Assembly: GCA_934432885.1 (NCBI GenBank)
Contig: CAKRYY010000011.1
Span: forward strand, 1-64,000
Direction: 5' to 3'
Length of the DNA stretch: 64,000 bases
Source of the DNA: an uncultured Lachnospiraceae bacterium
GTDB taxonomy: Bacteria; Bacillota; Clostridia; Lachnospirales; Lachnospiraceae
The notes beneath the pieces are model-generated. The model was not told the DNA's origin and searched no databases. It saw nothing but the letters and a program-made list of their open reading frames with translations. Below, one piece after another: positions 1-9,843 of the stretch. The position numbers were made by a program, and so were the translations under genes. Each line of letters starts with the position of its first letter. The first letter of the stretch is position 1.

Positions 1-1536
1 ATTTTCTGCTGTATTGCTCTTGGATGCCTTATTTTCCTTGCTTCCACCATCCAATGACTTCATCGTCGGGAACAACAATACATCCCTTATCGCTGGTGAA
101 TCTGTCAGCAGCATTACCATACGGTCGATGCCATAGCCGATTCCGCCAGTGGGCGGCATGCCGATTTCAAGCGCATTCAAGAAGTCCTCGTCGGTATGGT
201 TTGCTTCCTCATCGCCCTGCGCAAACTGCTCCTCCTGCGCCTCAAAACGTTTTCTCTGGTCAATCGGGTCGTTTAACTCAGAATAAGCATTTGCCATCTC
301 CCAGCCGTTCATGAAGAACTCAAAGCGCTCTACATAGTCTGGGTTATCCGGTTTTCTCTTTGTCAGCGGTGAAATTTCTACCGGATGATCCATCAAAAAG
401 GTTGGCTGAATCAAATGCTCCTCTACAAACTCTTCAAAGAACAGGTTCAGAATATCGCCTTTTTTATGACGTTCTTCATAAGCAATGCCCTTTTCCTTTG
501 CAGCCGCTCTTGCTTCTTCCAGTGTATGAATCTCATTGAAATCAACACCTGCGTATTTCTTGACAGCATCCACCATCGTGATACGCTCAAACGGCTTGCC
601 GAGATCCATTTCGATTCCCTTATAAGTGATCACTGTCGTTCCTAGCACCTCCTGCGCTACAAAACGATACAGATTTTCTGTCAAATCCATCATGCCGTGA
701 TAATCCGTATATGCCTGATACAGTTCCATCAGGGTAAATTCAGGATTGTGTCTCGTATCAAGTCCCTCATTACGGAATACCCTGCCGATTTCATAGACGC
801 GCTCAAGTCCGCCTACGATCAGTCTCTTTAAATAAAGCTCCAGAGAAATACGAAGCTTCAAATCCTCATCCAGTGCATTGAAATGAGTCTCAAACGGTCT
901 TGCTGCAGCACCGCCCGCATTGGAAACGAGCATCGGCGTCTCTACTTCCATAAAGCCCTGTGAATCCAAGAAACGGCGGATTGCGCTGATAATCCTGGAA
1001 CGCTTAATAAAGGTATCCTTTACGTCCTCATTCATAATCAGGTCAGTATACCGCTGGCGATAACGCAGGTCAGTATTCACCAGACCATGATATTTTTCCG
1101 GAAGAATCTGCAGGCTCTTTGACAAAAGCGTTACTTCACTGGCATGTACCGAGATTTCTCCTGTCTTTGTCTTAAAGACCTCTCCCCGGATGCCAACAAT
1201 ATCGCCTACATCATATTTCTTAAACTCTGCGTAAGACTCTTCTCCAATATTGTCTCTGGCAACATAGGACTGAATATTTCCCTTCAAATCCTGAATATTG
1301 CAAAAGGAAGCCTTTCCCATAACACGCTTGGACATAATACGTCCTGCTACAGAAACGCTCTTTCCCTCCAGCTCATCAAATGCGTCCTTGATGTCCATGC
1401 TGTGATGCGTTACATCATATTTCATAATCTGAAAAGGATCTTTTCCCTTTTCCTGAAGTGCTGCCAGTTTTTCTCTTCTAACTTTCAGAAGCTGACCTAA
1501 ATCCTGCTCCTGCGGCTTATTCTGTGCTTCTCCCAC
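1..1536 (-). CDS. lysS: Lysyl-tRNA synthetase (class II), 3' end outside window
   Basis: Charges tRNA-Lys with lysine in the cytoplasm. My translation of the minus strand from a GTG at 1536 gives an open frame of 512 codons reaching the window edge. It has an N-terminal OB-fold anticodon-binding domain (about residues 60-150) and the class II catalytic core, including [15 protein letters not shown] and, near the end, [16 protein letters not shown] and [10 protein letters not shown]. The GTG start has an AGAGGAG Shine-Dalgarno 8 nt upstream; the ATG just upstream of it is out of frame and closes after eight codons. It is the last visible gene of the operon, 14 nt after greA. Bacterial LysRS usually ends just after the FPTMK-like motif, but this frame continues, so a C-terminal extension is likely. 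Confidence 0.95.
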   Translation of the reverse strand, partial: MGEAQNKPQEQDLGQLLKVRREKLAALQEKGKDPFQIMKYDVTHHSMDIKDAFDELEGKSVSVAGRIMSKRVMGKASFCNIQDLKGNIQSYVARDNIGEESYAEFKKYDVGDIVGIRGEVFKTKTGEISVHASEVTLLSKSLQILPEKYHGLVNTDLRYRQRYTDLIMNEDVKDTFIKRSRIISAIRRFLDSQGFMEVETPMLVSNAGGAAARPFETHFNALDEDLKLRISLELYLKRLIVGGLERVYEIGRVFRNEGLDTRHNPEFTLMELYQAYTDYHGMMDLTENLYRFVAQEVLGTTVITYKGIEMDLGKPFERITMVDAVKKYAGVDFNEIHTLEEARAAAKEKGIAYEERHKKGDILNLFFEEFVEEHLIQPTFLMDHPVEISPLTKRKPDNPDYVERFEFFMNGWEMANAYSELNDPIDQRKRFEAQEEQFAQGDEEANHTDEDFLNALEIGMPPTGGIGYGIDRMVMLLTDSPAIRDVLLFPTMKSLDGGSKENKASKSNTAEN

Positions 1537-1550
1537 GTTTCATGCTCCTC

Positions 1551-2033
1551 TTAATTGCTTCTCTGAATTTCCAGTACCTTGTATTCCAAAACGCCTGCCT
1601 GCGTTTCCACTTCAATAACATCTCCAACCTTTTTGCCAATCAGCGCTTTTCCGACAGGAGACTCATTTGAAATCTTGCCCTTTAAGCTGTTTGCTTCTGT
1701 AGAGCCTACAATTTTATATTCCAGCTCTTCCGTATATTCCAAATCCAGAATTTTGACGCGGCAGCCAATGTTAATCTTGTCCAGATCAACCTCATCCTCT
1801 ACAACGACCTCTGCGTTTTTCAGAATTTTTTCAAGCTCTTCGATTCTTGCCTCAATATCGCGCTGTTCATCCTTCGCAGCATCATATTCTGCATTCTCGG
1901 ATAAGTCGCCCTGCTCTCTTGCTTCCTTAATCTTCTGGGCAACCTCCTGACGCTTATTTACCTTCAGTTCGTGCAGTTCATCCTCGTATTTTCTAAGTCC
2001 CTCATACGTTAATATATTTTTCTTCTCTTCCAT
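1551..2033 (-). CDS. greA: Transcription elongation factor GreA
   Basis: GreA rescues backtracked RNA polymerase by stimulating transcript cleavage in the secondary channel. The 160-residue product has the usual family length. It has an N-terminal antiparallel coiled coil (about 5-75) carrying the tip motif [12 protein letters not shown] with its acidic residues, and a C-terminal FKBP-like domain with [16 protein letters not shown] (about 125-140). The frame is open further upstream, but the ATG at 2033 starts the conserved protein and has GGAGAGG upstream. It lies between an unknown gene and lysS; greA-lysS adjacency is common in Clostridia. Confidence 0.96.
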   Translation of the reverse strand: MEEKKNILTYEGLRKYEDELHELKVNKRQEVAQKIKEAREQGDLSENAEYDAAKDEQRDIEARIEELEKILKNAEVVVEDEVDLDKINIGCRVKILDLEYTEELEYKIVGSTEANSLKGKISNESPVGKALIGKKVGDVIEVETQAGVLEYKVLEIQRSN

Positions 2034-2106
2034 GATGTGCGCCACCTCTCCATATCGCAATCTTTTCCGTTTTTGCGCGCATGTTCCCATGCTCATAACT
2101 TCCGTA

Positions 2107-2898
2107 TTATACCGTATCTTTCAAGGCAGTGTCAAGGGCATTGTACAGAGAAATATAGCTTGTTTTCGGGCTTTTTGCGCCAATCCGCCGCCGTTTATCC
2201 TCATCCTCACAAAAATCCAGATATACGCAGTCTGCCGGAAGTCCTGTAAGGTCTTTCTTTGCTCTTTTACAAAAATCAACAGCCAGTGTCTTTTTGCTAC
2301 TGAACTTTATTCCCTTCAGTCCTGTTATGCACCGTACTGACAGCCCATATTCCTCATACGCCATTTCTATAAACGCTTCCCAATCCTTGCAGCAGTCCGT
2401 TACAACCGTCATGTAATTAAACCTAAAATACACGCTCTGCGCAAAGGGATACGCGCCCTCACCGTCAAACAAAATGAGCTGCTGCGCCTCCCGCACTGCC
2501 TGCCGCATCCTGTAAAGCTCCCCGTAAAAAGCAAGGACAAGCTCCGCCGGATACGGTCTCTGCTCCCACGTGCAAAAAAGGAACGCCCGCTTTCCCGCAA
2601 TTTCTTTATCCATTTTCCGAAGCGTTTTAAAGAAGCAGAAAATCCGCCGCCGTTCCCAGAAGGAAAGCCCCTGCAAATCTTCATTCTGCTCCAGTTCTTT
2701 AAAAATGGCTGCCGCAGTCCGTCTCTCTGTTCCCAAAATCAGATAGGCTTCTACCGGATACCCTAAAAAGTCCGCTTCCTTTTTCTGCACAGGAAAGCAT
2801 TGTCCCAAAAGCAGCTTAAGCGCGCATAAAAACTTTTGCTTTCTGCTCTTTTTATCCGTTTTAAGCGCTTTTGCATCCACAAAAATAATTCTATCCAT
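2107..2898 (-). CDS. Conserved protein of unknown function in translation operon
   Basis: This 263-residue protein is not one I can assign to a family. It starts [13 protein letters not shown], is basic near the N terminus, has no signal peptide or clear membrane segment, and carries scattered cysteines without a CxxC pair. It contains aromatic-rich stretches ([18 protein letters not shown], about 125-142) and ends in a short lysine-rich tail. It lies 15 nt after dusB and 73 nt before greA on the same strand, so it is almost certainly cotranscribed with tRNA-modification and translation genes. The long gap before greA could hold an internal promoter. The function is unknown; a cytoplasmic role is inferred only from the lack of export signals. 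Confidence 0.8.
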   Translation of the reverse strand: MDRIIFVDAKALKTDKKSRKQKFLCALKLLLGQCFPVQKKEADFLGYPVEAYLILGTERRTAAAIFKELEQNEDLQGLSFWERRRIFCFFKTLRKMDKEIAGKRAFLFCTWEQRPYPAELVLAFYGELYRMRQAVREAQQLILFDGEGAYPFAQSVYFRFNYMTVVTDCCKDWEAFIEMAYEEYGLSVRCITGLKGIKFSSKKTLAVDFCKRAKKDLTGLPADCVYLDFCEDEDKRRRIGAKSPKTSYISLYNALDTALKDTV

Positions 2899-2913
2899 AT
2901 CCTAACGATATGC

Positions 2914-3891
2914 TTACCAAAGCTCTGAAAGAACCTCCTCTAAGTCTTTCATCGTTTCCGCTTCGTTAATCCGCAGGCGGATTTGGGCAGAATGAGGATA
3001 GCCTGTCGTATACCAGGATACGTGCTTACGCATCTCCCGGATTCCGATATACTCTCCCTTGCAGGCAAGCTGCAGCCTGCTGTGGCGCAGAATCATTTCT
3101 TTTACCTGCTCAGCAGACGGTCTTTCTAAAATTTCTCCGCTCTCCAGAAATGCCTTTATTTCTGCAAAAATCCATGGATTTCCCCGCGCTGCCCTGCCGA
3201 CCATGACACCGTCGCAGCCGGTTTCTGTCAGCATACGCGCCGCGCTTTCGCCGTCTGTCACATCGCCGTTTCCGATTACCGGTATGGAAACTGCCTCCTT
3301 CACCCTGCGGATAATGTTCCAGTCCGCCGTTCCGGCATAATACTGCTCTCTGGTTCTGCCATGCACTGCTACCGCCGCCGCGCCAGATTCCTGTGCAATA
3401 TGCGCCAGCTCAACTGCATTGACATGCGCCTCATCAAAGCCTTTGCGGATTTTCACTGTTACCGGCTTCTTAACCGCACGCACCGTTTTCTCTATTAGTC
3501 TGCCTGCCAGCGGCAGATTTTTCATCAGCGCCGAGCCTTCTCCATTATTGACAATCTTAGGAACAGGGCAGCCCATATTGAGATCCAGAATCGCAAATGG
3601 TCTTTCCTCTATCTGCTTTGCCATCTCGCTGACAATGTCAGGTTCAGAGCCAAAGAGCTGTAAGGATACCTTCCCCTCATCCGGATGAATTTCCAAAAGA
3701 CTCTCCGTATTCCGATTCCGGTATAAAATCGCCTTTGCACTGACCATTTCCATGCAGGACAATCCAACACCGTTTTCTGCGCAGAGCAAACGAAAAGGCA
3801 GGTCTGTTACACCTGCCATAGGAGCCAGTATTATATTGTTGTCAAGAACTACGTCGCCTATCCGCAGCTCATGCAGCAGCTTTTCTGTCAT
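2914..3891 (-). CDS. dusB: tRNA-dihydrouridine synthase (DusB family)
   Basis: FMN-dependent enzyme that reduces specific uridines in tRNA to dihydrouridine. The 325-residue length is typical. The TIM-barrel start reads [15 protein letters not shown] (about 20-34). The catalytic cysteine lies in [10 protein letters not shown] (about 107), the [12 protein letters not shown] motif is at about 175-186, and the FMN phosphate-binding [11 protein letters not shown] is at about 205-215. The start overlaps the coaX stop by 4 nt (ATGA), showing translational coupling. DusB next to coaX/birA is a recurring Clostridial arrangement. Confidence 0.95.
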   Translation of the reverse strand: MTEKLLHELRIGDVVLDNNIILAPMAGVTDLPFRLLCAENGVGLSCMEMVSAKAILYRNRNTESLLEIHPDEGKVSLQLFGSEPDIVSEMAKQIEERPFAILDLNMGCPVPKIVNNGEGSALMKNLPLAGRLIEKTVRAVKKPVTVKIRKGFDEAHVNAVELAHIAQESGAAAVAVHGRTREQYYAGTADWNIIRRVKEAVSIPVIGNGDVTDGESAARMLTETGCDGVMVGRAARGNPWIFAEIKAFLESGEILERPSAEQVKEMILRHSRLQLACKGEYIGIREMRKHVSWYTTGYPHSAQIRLRINEAETMKDLEEVLSELW

Positions 3892-4688
3892 TTTCCTCTC
3901 CCGGTAATTTCTGCATTTTTTTCGTAGATAATCCTCAATCCGTCCAGCGTCAGCGCACTGTCATAAATGTCGATTGCATCGGTTTCTTCCGAAATCATCC
4001 TTCCAAGTCCGCCCGTTGCAACAACCTTTAAATCCGTATAGCCGGTTTCTTTCTTTACCTGCTTTACAATATATTCCGTCTGTCCGATCTGCCCATATAC
4101 AAGACCTGCCTGCATACTGGAAATCGTTTCCTGCGCCAGAATAGACTTTGGCTTGCGAATTTCAACCTCCGGCAGCTTTGCCGCCTCCTGCGAAAGCGCC
4201 ATCAGGGAAATGCGAAGTCCCGGCGCCGTTACGCCCTCACTGAAGCTTCCATCCTCCCGCACAAGGTCGTAGGTCGTCGCTGTTCCAAAATCAAGCACCA
4301 GTACCGGTCCGCCATATTTTTCATACGCAGCCACTGCATCCACGATACGGTCCGCACCAATGGAACGTGGATTTTCACCCGCAATCTTAATGCCGGTCTT
4401 TACACCCGGTCCGACAATCAATGGCTTTTTGCCGATATATTTTACCATTGCGCCAGTCAGGGAGTGCATAATATTCGGCACAACGCTCGCCATGCTTACT
4501 CCGCTTATCTGTTCTAACGTAATGCCGTTGATACGAAGCAGTTCACGCATGGTTATGCCAAACTCATCCGAAGTTCTCGGCAGCTTTGTCGTAATCCGAA
4601 AGCTTTTTAACAGCTTTTTTCCCTCAAACACGCCAAATGTAATATTGGTATTTCCTACATCTACAACAAGTAACATCACATTTTTCAT
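3888..4688 (-). CDS. coaX: Type III pantothenate kinase
   Basis: Phosphorylates pantothenate in the first step of coenzyme A synthesis. The 266-residue ASKHA-fold protein shows the phosphate-1 motif [14 protein letters not shown] (about 8-21), [12 protein letters not shown] (about 104) and [11 protein letters not shown] (phosphate-2, about 128). Type III enzymes typically resist feedback by CoA, which is family knowledge and not visible here. It lies 16 nt after the preceding small gene and overlaps dusB by 4 nt. The start may instead be the ATG four codons downstream ([10 protein letters not shown]), which is the more usual family N terminus. Confidence 0.95.
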   Translation of the reverse strand: MKNVMLLVVDVGNTNITFGVFEGKKLLKSFRITTKLPRTSDEFGITMRELLRINGITLEQISGVSMASVVPNIMHSLTGAMVKYIGKKPLIVGPGVKTGIKIAGENPRSIGADRIVDAVAAYEKYGGPVLVLDFGTATTYDLVREDGSFSEGVTAPGLRISLMALSQEAAKLPEVEIRKPKSILAQETISSMQAGLVYGQIGQTEYIVKQVKKETGYTDLKVVATGGLGRMISEETDAIDIYDSALTLDGLRIIYEKNAEITGRGK

Positions 4689-4704
4689 GATACAGCTTCC
4701 CGTA

Positions 4705-5064
4705 TCACTCTTCCTCCTTAAGCAGCTCTGACAGGTCTTCCTTTAAAATAATGGCGCGGTAATACAGGCTCAGGGACTGTAAAAGCTCCGCCCGCTTACG
4801 CTGAATCTCCCTGACGAGAAGCCCGCTGCCGATTTCATCATAATAAATGTCATCCTCTTCAGCATTCGTTTCCAGTGAAATGCCTCCGTCCGGTTCAAAT
4901 ACAATCGTAAAGATGCCGCCAACCTCTTCTGTAAACAGGACACAGATAACATGCAGTTCTTCCTGAATGGAGGTTGGAATCTTTTTAAAGGTCTCGTTAA
5001 AATAATATTTTTTATCATAAGCGTTTGCGCCGCATAATATCATACGTTCTTCAGACATAGCCAT
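4705..5064 (-). CDS. Small conserved Lachnospiraceae protein (probably DUF6145)
   Basis: This 119-residue acidic, soluble protein has no export signal. The sequence runs from [18 protein letters not shown] through [16 protein letters not shown] to a charged C-terminal helix ending [10 protein letters not shown] associate it from memory with a DUF6145-type family that sits beside birA and coaX in this group; no biochemical role is known to me. It overlaps the end of birA. Two in-frame ATGs (5064 and 5058) follow an AGAGGA Shine-Dalgarno; the first is spaced tightly and the second loosely, so the start is uncertain by two codons. Confidence 0.75.
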   Translation of the reverse strand: MAMSEERMILCGANAYDKKYYFNETFKKIPTSIQEELHVICVLFTEEVGGIFTIVFEPDGGISLETNAEEDDIYYDEIGSGLLVREIQRKRAELLQSLSLYYRAIILKEDLSELLKEEE

Positions 5065-6037
5065 ACAATCCTCTTACGGACACCTCGCCCGCATATACCT
5101 TTACGATTTCTCCGTCTGCCCGTTCCACGAGCAATTCTCCCTGCGCATCCATTCCTCTGGAAATGCCGGTATATTCTCCCTTAGGATCAAGCACCCGGAC
5201 CTCCTTATTCATACTGATTAAATGCGTATTATAATCCTGCAGGATAGCAGACAAATCCTCGGTCTCTAAAAACGCCTCGTAATCTGCTTCCAGCCTTCGC
5301 ATGCTTTCCGCAATGAGTACACTCCGGCTCACCCGCTCTCCCTTTTCCAGATAGAGAGAGGTTGCCATATCCCGGATATCCTCTGGAAACGCCGTGTTAT
5401 TTACATTGATTCCGATTCCGATTACGATATAGTCGATTGCAGCCTGCTCCACGCCAAGGCTCATTTCGGTCAGGATTCCAACCGTTTTTTTCCTGTTAAT
5501 CACAATGTCATTCGGCCACTTGATTGCCGCAGGAAGTCCTGTCACCGCCTCAATCGCTCCCGCAACGCTGTGCGCTGCCAGAAGCGTCAGCATAGATGCC
5601 TTATCAGGCGAAAATGTCGGCCTTAAAAGCAGAGACATGGCAATCACGCTTCCCTCCTCCTGCTGCCAGGAGCGTCCGCGCCTTCCCTTGCCTGCCGTCT
5701 GCATATTGGCAACGACAAGTGTTCCATGTACCGCGCCTTCCTCAGCGAGCTGCTTTGCCCTCGTATTGGTAGAATCCGTTATCTCATAGCTGACAACTCT
5801 CTGTCCGAATACGCCGTCCAAAATACGGCTTGCAATCTCGCTCTCCGACACAACATCCGGCGATGCCAAAAGCCTGTAGCCCTTTCGGGAAACAGAATCA
5901 ATTTCATAGCCCTCTTCCTTCAGACTGCCGATAACCTTCCACACTGCGGTGCGTGAAACGCCAAGCTTATCACATAACTCCTGCCCGGATACATACCCAT
6001 CCGTGCTGCGGAGTATTTTTAATATTTCTATTTTCAC
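5051..6037 (-). CDS. birA: Bifunctional biotin-protein ligase / biotin operon repressor
   Basis: Makes biotinyl-5'-AMP and transfers biotin to carboxylase carrier domains. The long form also represses biotin genes. The 328-residue protein has an N-terminal winged helix (about 1-60: [20 protein letters not shown]), the catalytic loop [10 protein letters not shown] (about 115-125), [19 protein letters not shown] (about 165-185) and a C-terminal SH3-like domain. The start codon is GTG, overlapping the argF stop by 4 nt (GTGA). The HTH domain suggests it regulates DNA; no target site was found in this window. Confidence 0.95.
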   Translation of the reverse strand: MKIEILKILRSTDGYVSGQELCDKLGVSRTAVWKVIGSLKEEGYEIDSVSRKGYRLLASPDVVSESEIASRILDGVFGQRVVSYEITDSTNTRAKQLAEEGAVHGTLVVANMQTAGKGRRGRSWQQEEGSVIAMSLLLRPTFSPDKASMLTLLAAHSVAGAIEAVTGLPAAIKWPNDIVINRKKTVGILTEMSLGVEQAAIDYIVIGIGINVNNTAFPEDIRDMATSLYLEKGERVSRSVLIAESMRRLEADYEAFLETEDLSAILQDYNTHLISMNKEVRVLDPKGEYTGISRGMDAQGELLVERADGEIVKVYAGEVSVRGLYGYV

Positions 6038-7029
6038 AGAGCCGCTCCCAACGTTGCCGCCATGACAGCCTTTATCGTGTGCATGCGGTTTTCCGCTTCA
6101 TCAAACACGACTGACTGCGGCGATTCAAACACTTCATCCGTTACTTCCATTTCCGTAATGCCAAAACGTTCTCCCATTTCCTTACCAATCTTGGTATTCA
6201 AATCATGGAAGGACGGCAGACAATGCAGAAAAATCGCCTGCTCACCCGCAAGCTCCATAATATGACGGTTTACCTGATACGGTGAAAGCTCTCTGATTCT
6301 TTCTTCCCATACAGCGTCCGGCTCTCCCATAGAAACCCACACATCCGTACAGATGACATCTGCTCCCTTTACCGCCGTCTCCGGGTCTGTAGAAAGCGTA
6401 ATGCTTGCACCCGTTTCCTTTGCAATTTCCTCACACTGCTTTACCAGCTCTGCATCCGGGAAATACTTCTTCGGTGCGCAGGCTGTAAAATGAATTCCAA
6501 GCTTTGCACAGACTACCATATAGGAATTTCCCATGTTGTAACGCGCATCGCCCATATAAACCAGTCGGATTCCCTTTAATCTGCCAAGATGCTCCTGAAT
6601 TGTCAGCATATCGGCAAGCATCTGCGTCGGATGGAATTCATTTGTAAGACCATTCCACACCGGTACTCCCGCATGGCGTGCAAGCTCCTCAACAACTTCC
6701 TGTCCAAAGCCTCTGTATTCAATGCCTTCATACATCCTGCCAAGCACTCTTGCCGTATCCGCAATGCTCTCCTTTTTGCCAATCTGCGAGCCTGACGGGT
6801 CCAGATACGTCGTTCCCATACCCAGATCATGTGCTGCTACCTCAAAGGAGCAGCGCGTCCGCGTACTTGTTTTTTCAAAAATCAGCGCTACATTTTTGCC
6901 GCGAAGCACATCCACGCAGATTCCCTTTTTCTTTTTTTCCTTTAAGTCTGCCGCAAGCTTCAGCAGATACAAGATTTCTTCCGGCGTATAATCCAGAAGC
7001 TTTAAAAAATGCCGTCCTTTTAAATCCAT
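6034..7029 (-). CDS. argF: Ornithine carbamoyltransferase
   Basis: Forms citrulline from ornithine and carbamoyl phosphate, in arginine synthesis or the arginine deiminase pathway. The 331-residue protein shows the carbamoyl-phosphate site [13 protein letters not shown] (about 51-63), [12 protein letters not shown] (about 130), and the ornithine-loop cysteine in [10 protein letters not shown] (about 268). It lies 11 nt after the SPFH gene and overlaps birA by 4 nt. No other arginine gene is in the window, so whether the role is catabolic or anabolic cannot be decided from context. Confidence 0.95.
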   Translation of the reverse strand: MDLKGRHFLKLLDYTPEEILYLLKLAADLKEKKKKGICVDVLRGKNVALIFEKTSTRTRCSFEVAAHDLGMGTTYLDPSGSQIGKKESIADTARVLGRMYEGIEYRGFGQEVVEELARHAGVPVWNGLTNEFHPTQMLADMLTIQEHLGRLKGIRLVYMGDARYNMGNSYMVVCAKLGIHFTACAPKKYFPDAELVKQCEEIAKETGASITLSTDPETAVKGADVICTDVWVSMGEPDAVWEERIRELSPYQVNRHIMELAGEQAIFLHCLPSFHDLNTKIGKEMGERFGITEMEVTDEVFESPQSVVFDEAENRMHTIKAVMAATLGAAL

Positions 7030-7040
7030 CGTACGTTCCC

Positions 7041-7961
7041 CTATTTCTCCAGAATTCCTTTCAGAGAAGCTGCAAGTCCTGCTGCACCCTGTATCTCCGA
7101 AGGAATAATAATCTTTGTTGCCTGTCCGTCCGCTGCTTTTTCAAAAGCCTCAAGGCTCTTTAAACGAAGTACAGCTTCATCTGCGCCAGCCTCACGGATA
7201 AAACGGATACCATCTGCAGTTGCCTGCTGTACCTTTAAGATTGCTTCCGCTTCACCTTCTGCCTCACGGATCATCTTCTCCTTCTGTGCCTCTGCACGCA
7301 GGATAGCAGACTGTTTTTCTGCCTCTGCTTCCAGGATTGCAGATTCCTTCTTTCCTTCTGCTACCAGAATTGTAGACTTTTTCTCACCCTCTGCACGCAG
7401 GATAGACTCTCGGCGTTCACGCTCTGCCTTCATCTGCTTCTCCATTGCGTCACGGATTGCTTCGGGCGGGATAATATTCTTTAATTCTACACGATTTACC
7501 TTAATTCCCCAGGGATCTGTCGCAATATCAAGAGAGGAACGCATCTTGGTGTTGATAACCTCTCTGGATGTCAGCGTCTGGTCAAGCTCCATCTCACCAA
7601 TAATATTTCTAAGTGTCGTTGCGGTCAGGTTTTCAATCGCCATAATGGGATTTTCAACGCCGTAAGCAAACAGCTTCGGGTCTGTAATCTGGAAAAATAC
7701 AACCGTATCTATCTGCATCGTTACGTTATCCTTTGTAATAACAGGCTGCGGCGGGAAATCCACTACCTGCTCCTTTAAGACAACCTTTCTTGCAACCTTG
7801 TCAATAAACGGAACTTTAAAATGAATACCAACCGCCCAGGTTCCCTGATAAGCGCCAAGACGCTCTACGACATAGGCATGTGCCTGCGGAACGATCCTGA
7901 CACAGGATGCAGCCACCCAGAGCACAATGATAAACAGCAGCATAACAATAATTCCACCCAT
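7041..7961 (-). CDS. SPFH/band 7 membrane-anchored protein (stomatin/QmcA type)
   Basis: A prohibitin/stomatin-like scaffold protein of 306 residues. One N-terminal membrane helix (about 5-22, [18 protein letters not shown]) is followed by the SPFH domain (about 25-180). Then comes a long charged heptad region (about 180-250) with repeated A-E-x-E/K units, and a small hydrophobic C terminus. Such proteins assemble as membrane-bound cages around proteases or membrane domains (family knowledge). Its ATG immediately follows the NfeD stop codon. NfeD-SPFH pairs are a standard functional couple, which supports the call. Confidence 0.93.
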   Translation of the reverse strand: MGGIIVMLLFIIVLWVAASCVRIVPQAHAYVVERLGAYQGTWAVGIHFKVPFIDKVARKVVLKEQVVDFPPQPVITKDNVTMQIDTVVFFQITDPKLFAYGVENPIMAIENLTATTLRNIIGEMELDQTLTSREVINTKMRSSLDIATDPWGIKVNRVELKNIIPPEAIRDAMEKQMKAERERRESILRAEGEKKSTILVAEGKKESAILEAEAEKQSAILRAEAQKEKMIREAEGEAEAILKVQQATADGIRFIREAGADEAVLRLKSLEAFEKAADGQATKIIIPSEIQGAAGLAASLKGILEK

Positions 7962-8414
7962 TTAATTTTCCTCTTTTCTTTCTTTTACAATTAGTTTTAC
8001 ACCCTGTACCGCAGTAACCTCTACCACCGTACCCACCGGGAATTTTACAGTATCCGCCATGGACCTTGCACTCCACTCCTGTCCGCCGACCGTAATCTGA
8101 CCGATTCCCTGCAGATTGTCAATCTCACTGATAACGATTGCCTGTTTCCCAATCAGTCCCTCTACGTTTGTTTTTACCCGATCCTTATTAAAATATTTTA
8201 CTGCAATTGGCCTTGTAAAAAACAAAAGCAGCAGAGAAACCGCAACAAACAGTGTATTTTGCAGCCATAACGGACCATGCAAAAGCGCGACTACGGTTGC
8301 TGCCAGCGCGCCGATTGCAAACCAGATAGAGCTCAGTCCAAGAGTAGCGATTTCCAGGGCAAGGCATGCAACCAATATTACCAGCCACACGACCGCCATA
8401 TTCCAATTCAGCAT
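7962..8414 (-). CDS. NfeD family membrane protein
   Basis: This 150-residue partner of the downstream SPFH protein has hydrophobic membrane helices in about the first 75 residues (MAVVWLVILVACLALEIATL and a second and third segment). A soluble OB-fold NfeD domain (about 90-150) contains GLIGKQAIVIS and GQITVGGQEWSARS. The frame extends upstream, but the ATG at 8414 has AAGGAGAAGG just before it and yields the normal N terminus. It is the first gene of the ten-gene operon, downstream of a likely promoter and an upstream terminator. Confidence 0.9.
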   Translation of the reverse strand: MLNWNMAVVWLVILVACLALEIATLGLSSIWFAIGALAATVVALLHGPLWLQNTLFVAVSLLLLFFTRPIAVKYFNKDRVKTNVEGLIGKQAIVISEIDNLQGIGQITVGGQEWSARSMADTVKFPVGTVVEVTAVQGVKLIVKERKEEN

Positions 8415-8447
8415 TGCCTTCTCCTTTCCATATAAATTCACTCTTTT

Positions 8448-8476
8448 ATCTTACTATATTCCACTTTGACAGGCAA
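8448..8476 (-). promoter_or_regulatory. Likely promoter of the NfeD-lysS operon
   Basis: On the minus strand TTGCCT (8471-8476) is followed by a 17-nt spacer and TAAGAT (8448-8453), about 34 nt before the NfeD start. The -10 is imperfect. The position, between the upstream gene's terminator and the first gene of the operon, supports it. Confidence 0.5.
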
Positions 8477-8481
8477 GCAGG

Positions 8482-8507
8482 AAAAAGGGAGGGGTATTTC
8501 CCCTCCC
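8482..8507 (-). terminator. Rho-independent terminator of the cell-wall hydrolase gene
   Basis: A perfect 8-bp stem GGGAGGGG/CCCCTCCC (8487-8494 with 8500-8507) with a 5-nt loop is followed on the minus strand by five T residues. It lies 10 nt after the stop codon. Confidence 0.92.
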
Positions 8508-8517
8508 AATACTGTCT

Positions 8518-9651
8518 TTACCAGAATACATGATTGCCAATAACGATTCCATCGTGACCGCCGGCTCTTCTGAAATGCGTAGCAGTTCCTACATTGGAAA
8601 CACCCGCAATCGCTTCCTGCGCCGCCTGTAAGCAGCTTGGCTTAACACCGGCTGCTATCTTTTTGGCAACTGCACCATTTAACGCCGGCGGGAACTGTCC
8701 CGAAGCATAAATAACACCTGATACTGTACCAGGATAGCCGCCGCTCCGCACACGGTTCATAACGACCGCACCGACCGCAAGCTGTCCCTCATAAGGCTGA
8801 CCGCCCGCCTCGCACTGAATCAGCGCTGCCAGAAGCACATCATCCGACGCTTCAACCGGAACTGCGCCCATGTTTTCCTTCTGCTTTGCCTTCTGCTCGT
8901 CTGCCTTTCGCTTCTCTTCCAGCGCTTTTTCTTCTCTTGCCTTGATTTCTTCCATTGTTTCACCGGAATCGATTACAAATTCAACCGTCGTATACGCTGC
9001 CGCAACATATCCGATGTCACCCTCGTATTCTACGCTGACCCAGTCGTCATCAACGACCTCTACCGCTTCCAGCTCTTCGTTTTTTCCAACCAGACCATAT
9101 ACGCCTGCATCCTCCTCCGGCTCCTTTCGAATCCGCAGTGCATCCGCATTAACAGTGGCAATCAGATTTCCTACATCCTCTGCCATCTCCTGCGCATCAT
9201 CGCCAAAAAGAAGATATTCGTCCTTTGTCCAGCCCGTCAAATTGCCTGATTTTAATTTCGTCCAGCCGTTCCGGCGTTCCAGGATTTCACCGCCGCAGTC
9301 TCTGTAAAGCTTTCCAACCTTGTCCGATTCCTCATCGGCATCCTTTCTTACATTTACTGCGTCCTGTACATTCGCCATCACCAGACTGGACTCCTCCGAG
9401 TCTGGCTCCTCTAAAGCATCCTGACTGCTTTCTTTTTCCGTATCGTGTGAAGTAGAGGATGCCGTCTGACGCTCTTCCTTTTTCAGATCCGTCAATGGCG
9501 CATCCAGAACCGTAGCTGCTCCTGCATCCGATGCATGCAGACTTTCGGTACTGCCAGCCGCTACGGCGGTAAGCTGCAAAAGCCCAAATGCGGCTGCGCC
9601 TATCAGAACGCCCGACAATCGGTGTAGCAGCCTTCTGCCTTTTGTCTTCAT
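8518..9651 (-). CDS. Secreted SH3-domain cell wall hydrolase (SleB/Hydrolase_2 type)
   Basis: This 377-residue exported protein has a signal peptide or N-terminal anchor (about 10-32, LSGVLIGAAAFGLLQLTAVAA) and an acidic linker. Two bacterial SH3-like repeats follow (about 90-150 and 160-225; AVNVRKDADEESDKVG and ALRIRKEPEEDAGVYG), then a charged coiled segment (about 230-260). The C-terminal Hydrolase_2 catalytic domain (about 270-377) contains LIQCEAGGQPYEGQLAVGAV and ends GNHVFW. The domain's presumed catalytic Glu is in QCEAGG. By family it cleaves peptidoglycan, with possible roles in spore cortex lysis or cell separation. It has its own promoter and terminator and so is monocistronic. 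Confidence 0.9.
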   Translation of the reverse strand: MKTKGRRLLHRLSGVLIGAAAFGLLQLTAVAAGSTESLHASDAGAATVLDAPLTDLKKEERQTASSTSHDTEKESSQDALEEPDSEESSLVMANVQDAVNVRKDADEESDKVGKLYRDCGGEILERRNGWTKLKSGNLTGWTKDEYLLFGDDAQEMAEDVGNLIATVNADALRIRKEPEEDAGVYGLVGKNEELEAVEVVDDDWVSVEYEGDIGYVAAAYTTVEFVIDSGETMEEIKAREEKALEEKRKADEQKAKQKENMGAVPVEASDDVLLAALIQCEAGGQPYEGQLAVGAVVMNRVRSGGYPGTVSGVIYASGQFPPALNGAVAKKIAAGVKPSCLQAAQEAIAGVSNVGTATHFRRAGGHDGIVIGNHVFW

Positions 9652-9769
9652 AAATACCCTCCAAAAAAATCAGGAAACAAATTCGCCTTTCCCTATTGCC
9701 CTGCGGGCAGGTTTTTTTTTATATTTCATAGTTATTTCATTTGTTACGAATTTGTTAATCATTTGGTAA

Positions 9770-9798
9770 ATAATAGCAAACGATTTTCTTTTTGTCAA
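9770..9798 (-). promoter_or_regulatory. Sigma-A promoter of the cell-wall hydrolase gene
   Basis: TTGACA (9793-9798), a 17-nt spacer and TATTAT (9770-9775) on the minus strand, giving a leader of about 110 nt. The leader contains a small GC-rich hairpin (TGCCC/GGGCA, about 9698-9710) followed by AT-rich sequence, and an SD GGAGGG before the ATG. I see no recognisable riboswitch in it. Confidence 0.85.
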
Positions 9799-9843
9799 GT
9801 TTTTACGCTTTGGAGGGTTTTTATACCTGTTTTTTGGAAATTT

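Noticed and set aside
9652-9770. c-di-AMP (ydaO) riboswitch before the cell-wall hydrolase
   Set aside because: Such riboswitches often precede this gene class, but the leader is only about 110 nt and lacks the recognisable core; only a small hairpin is present.
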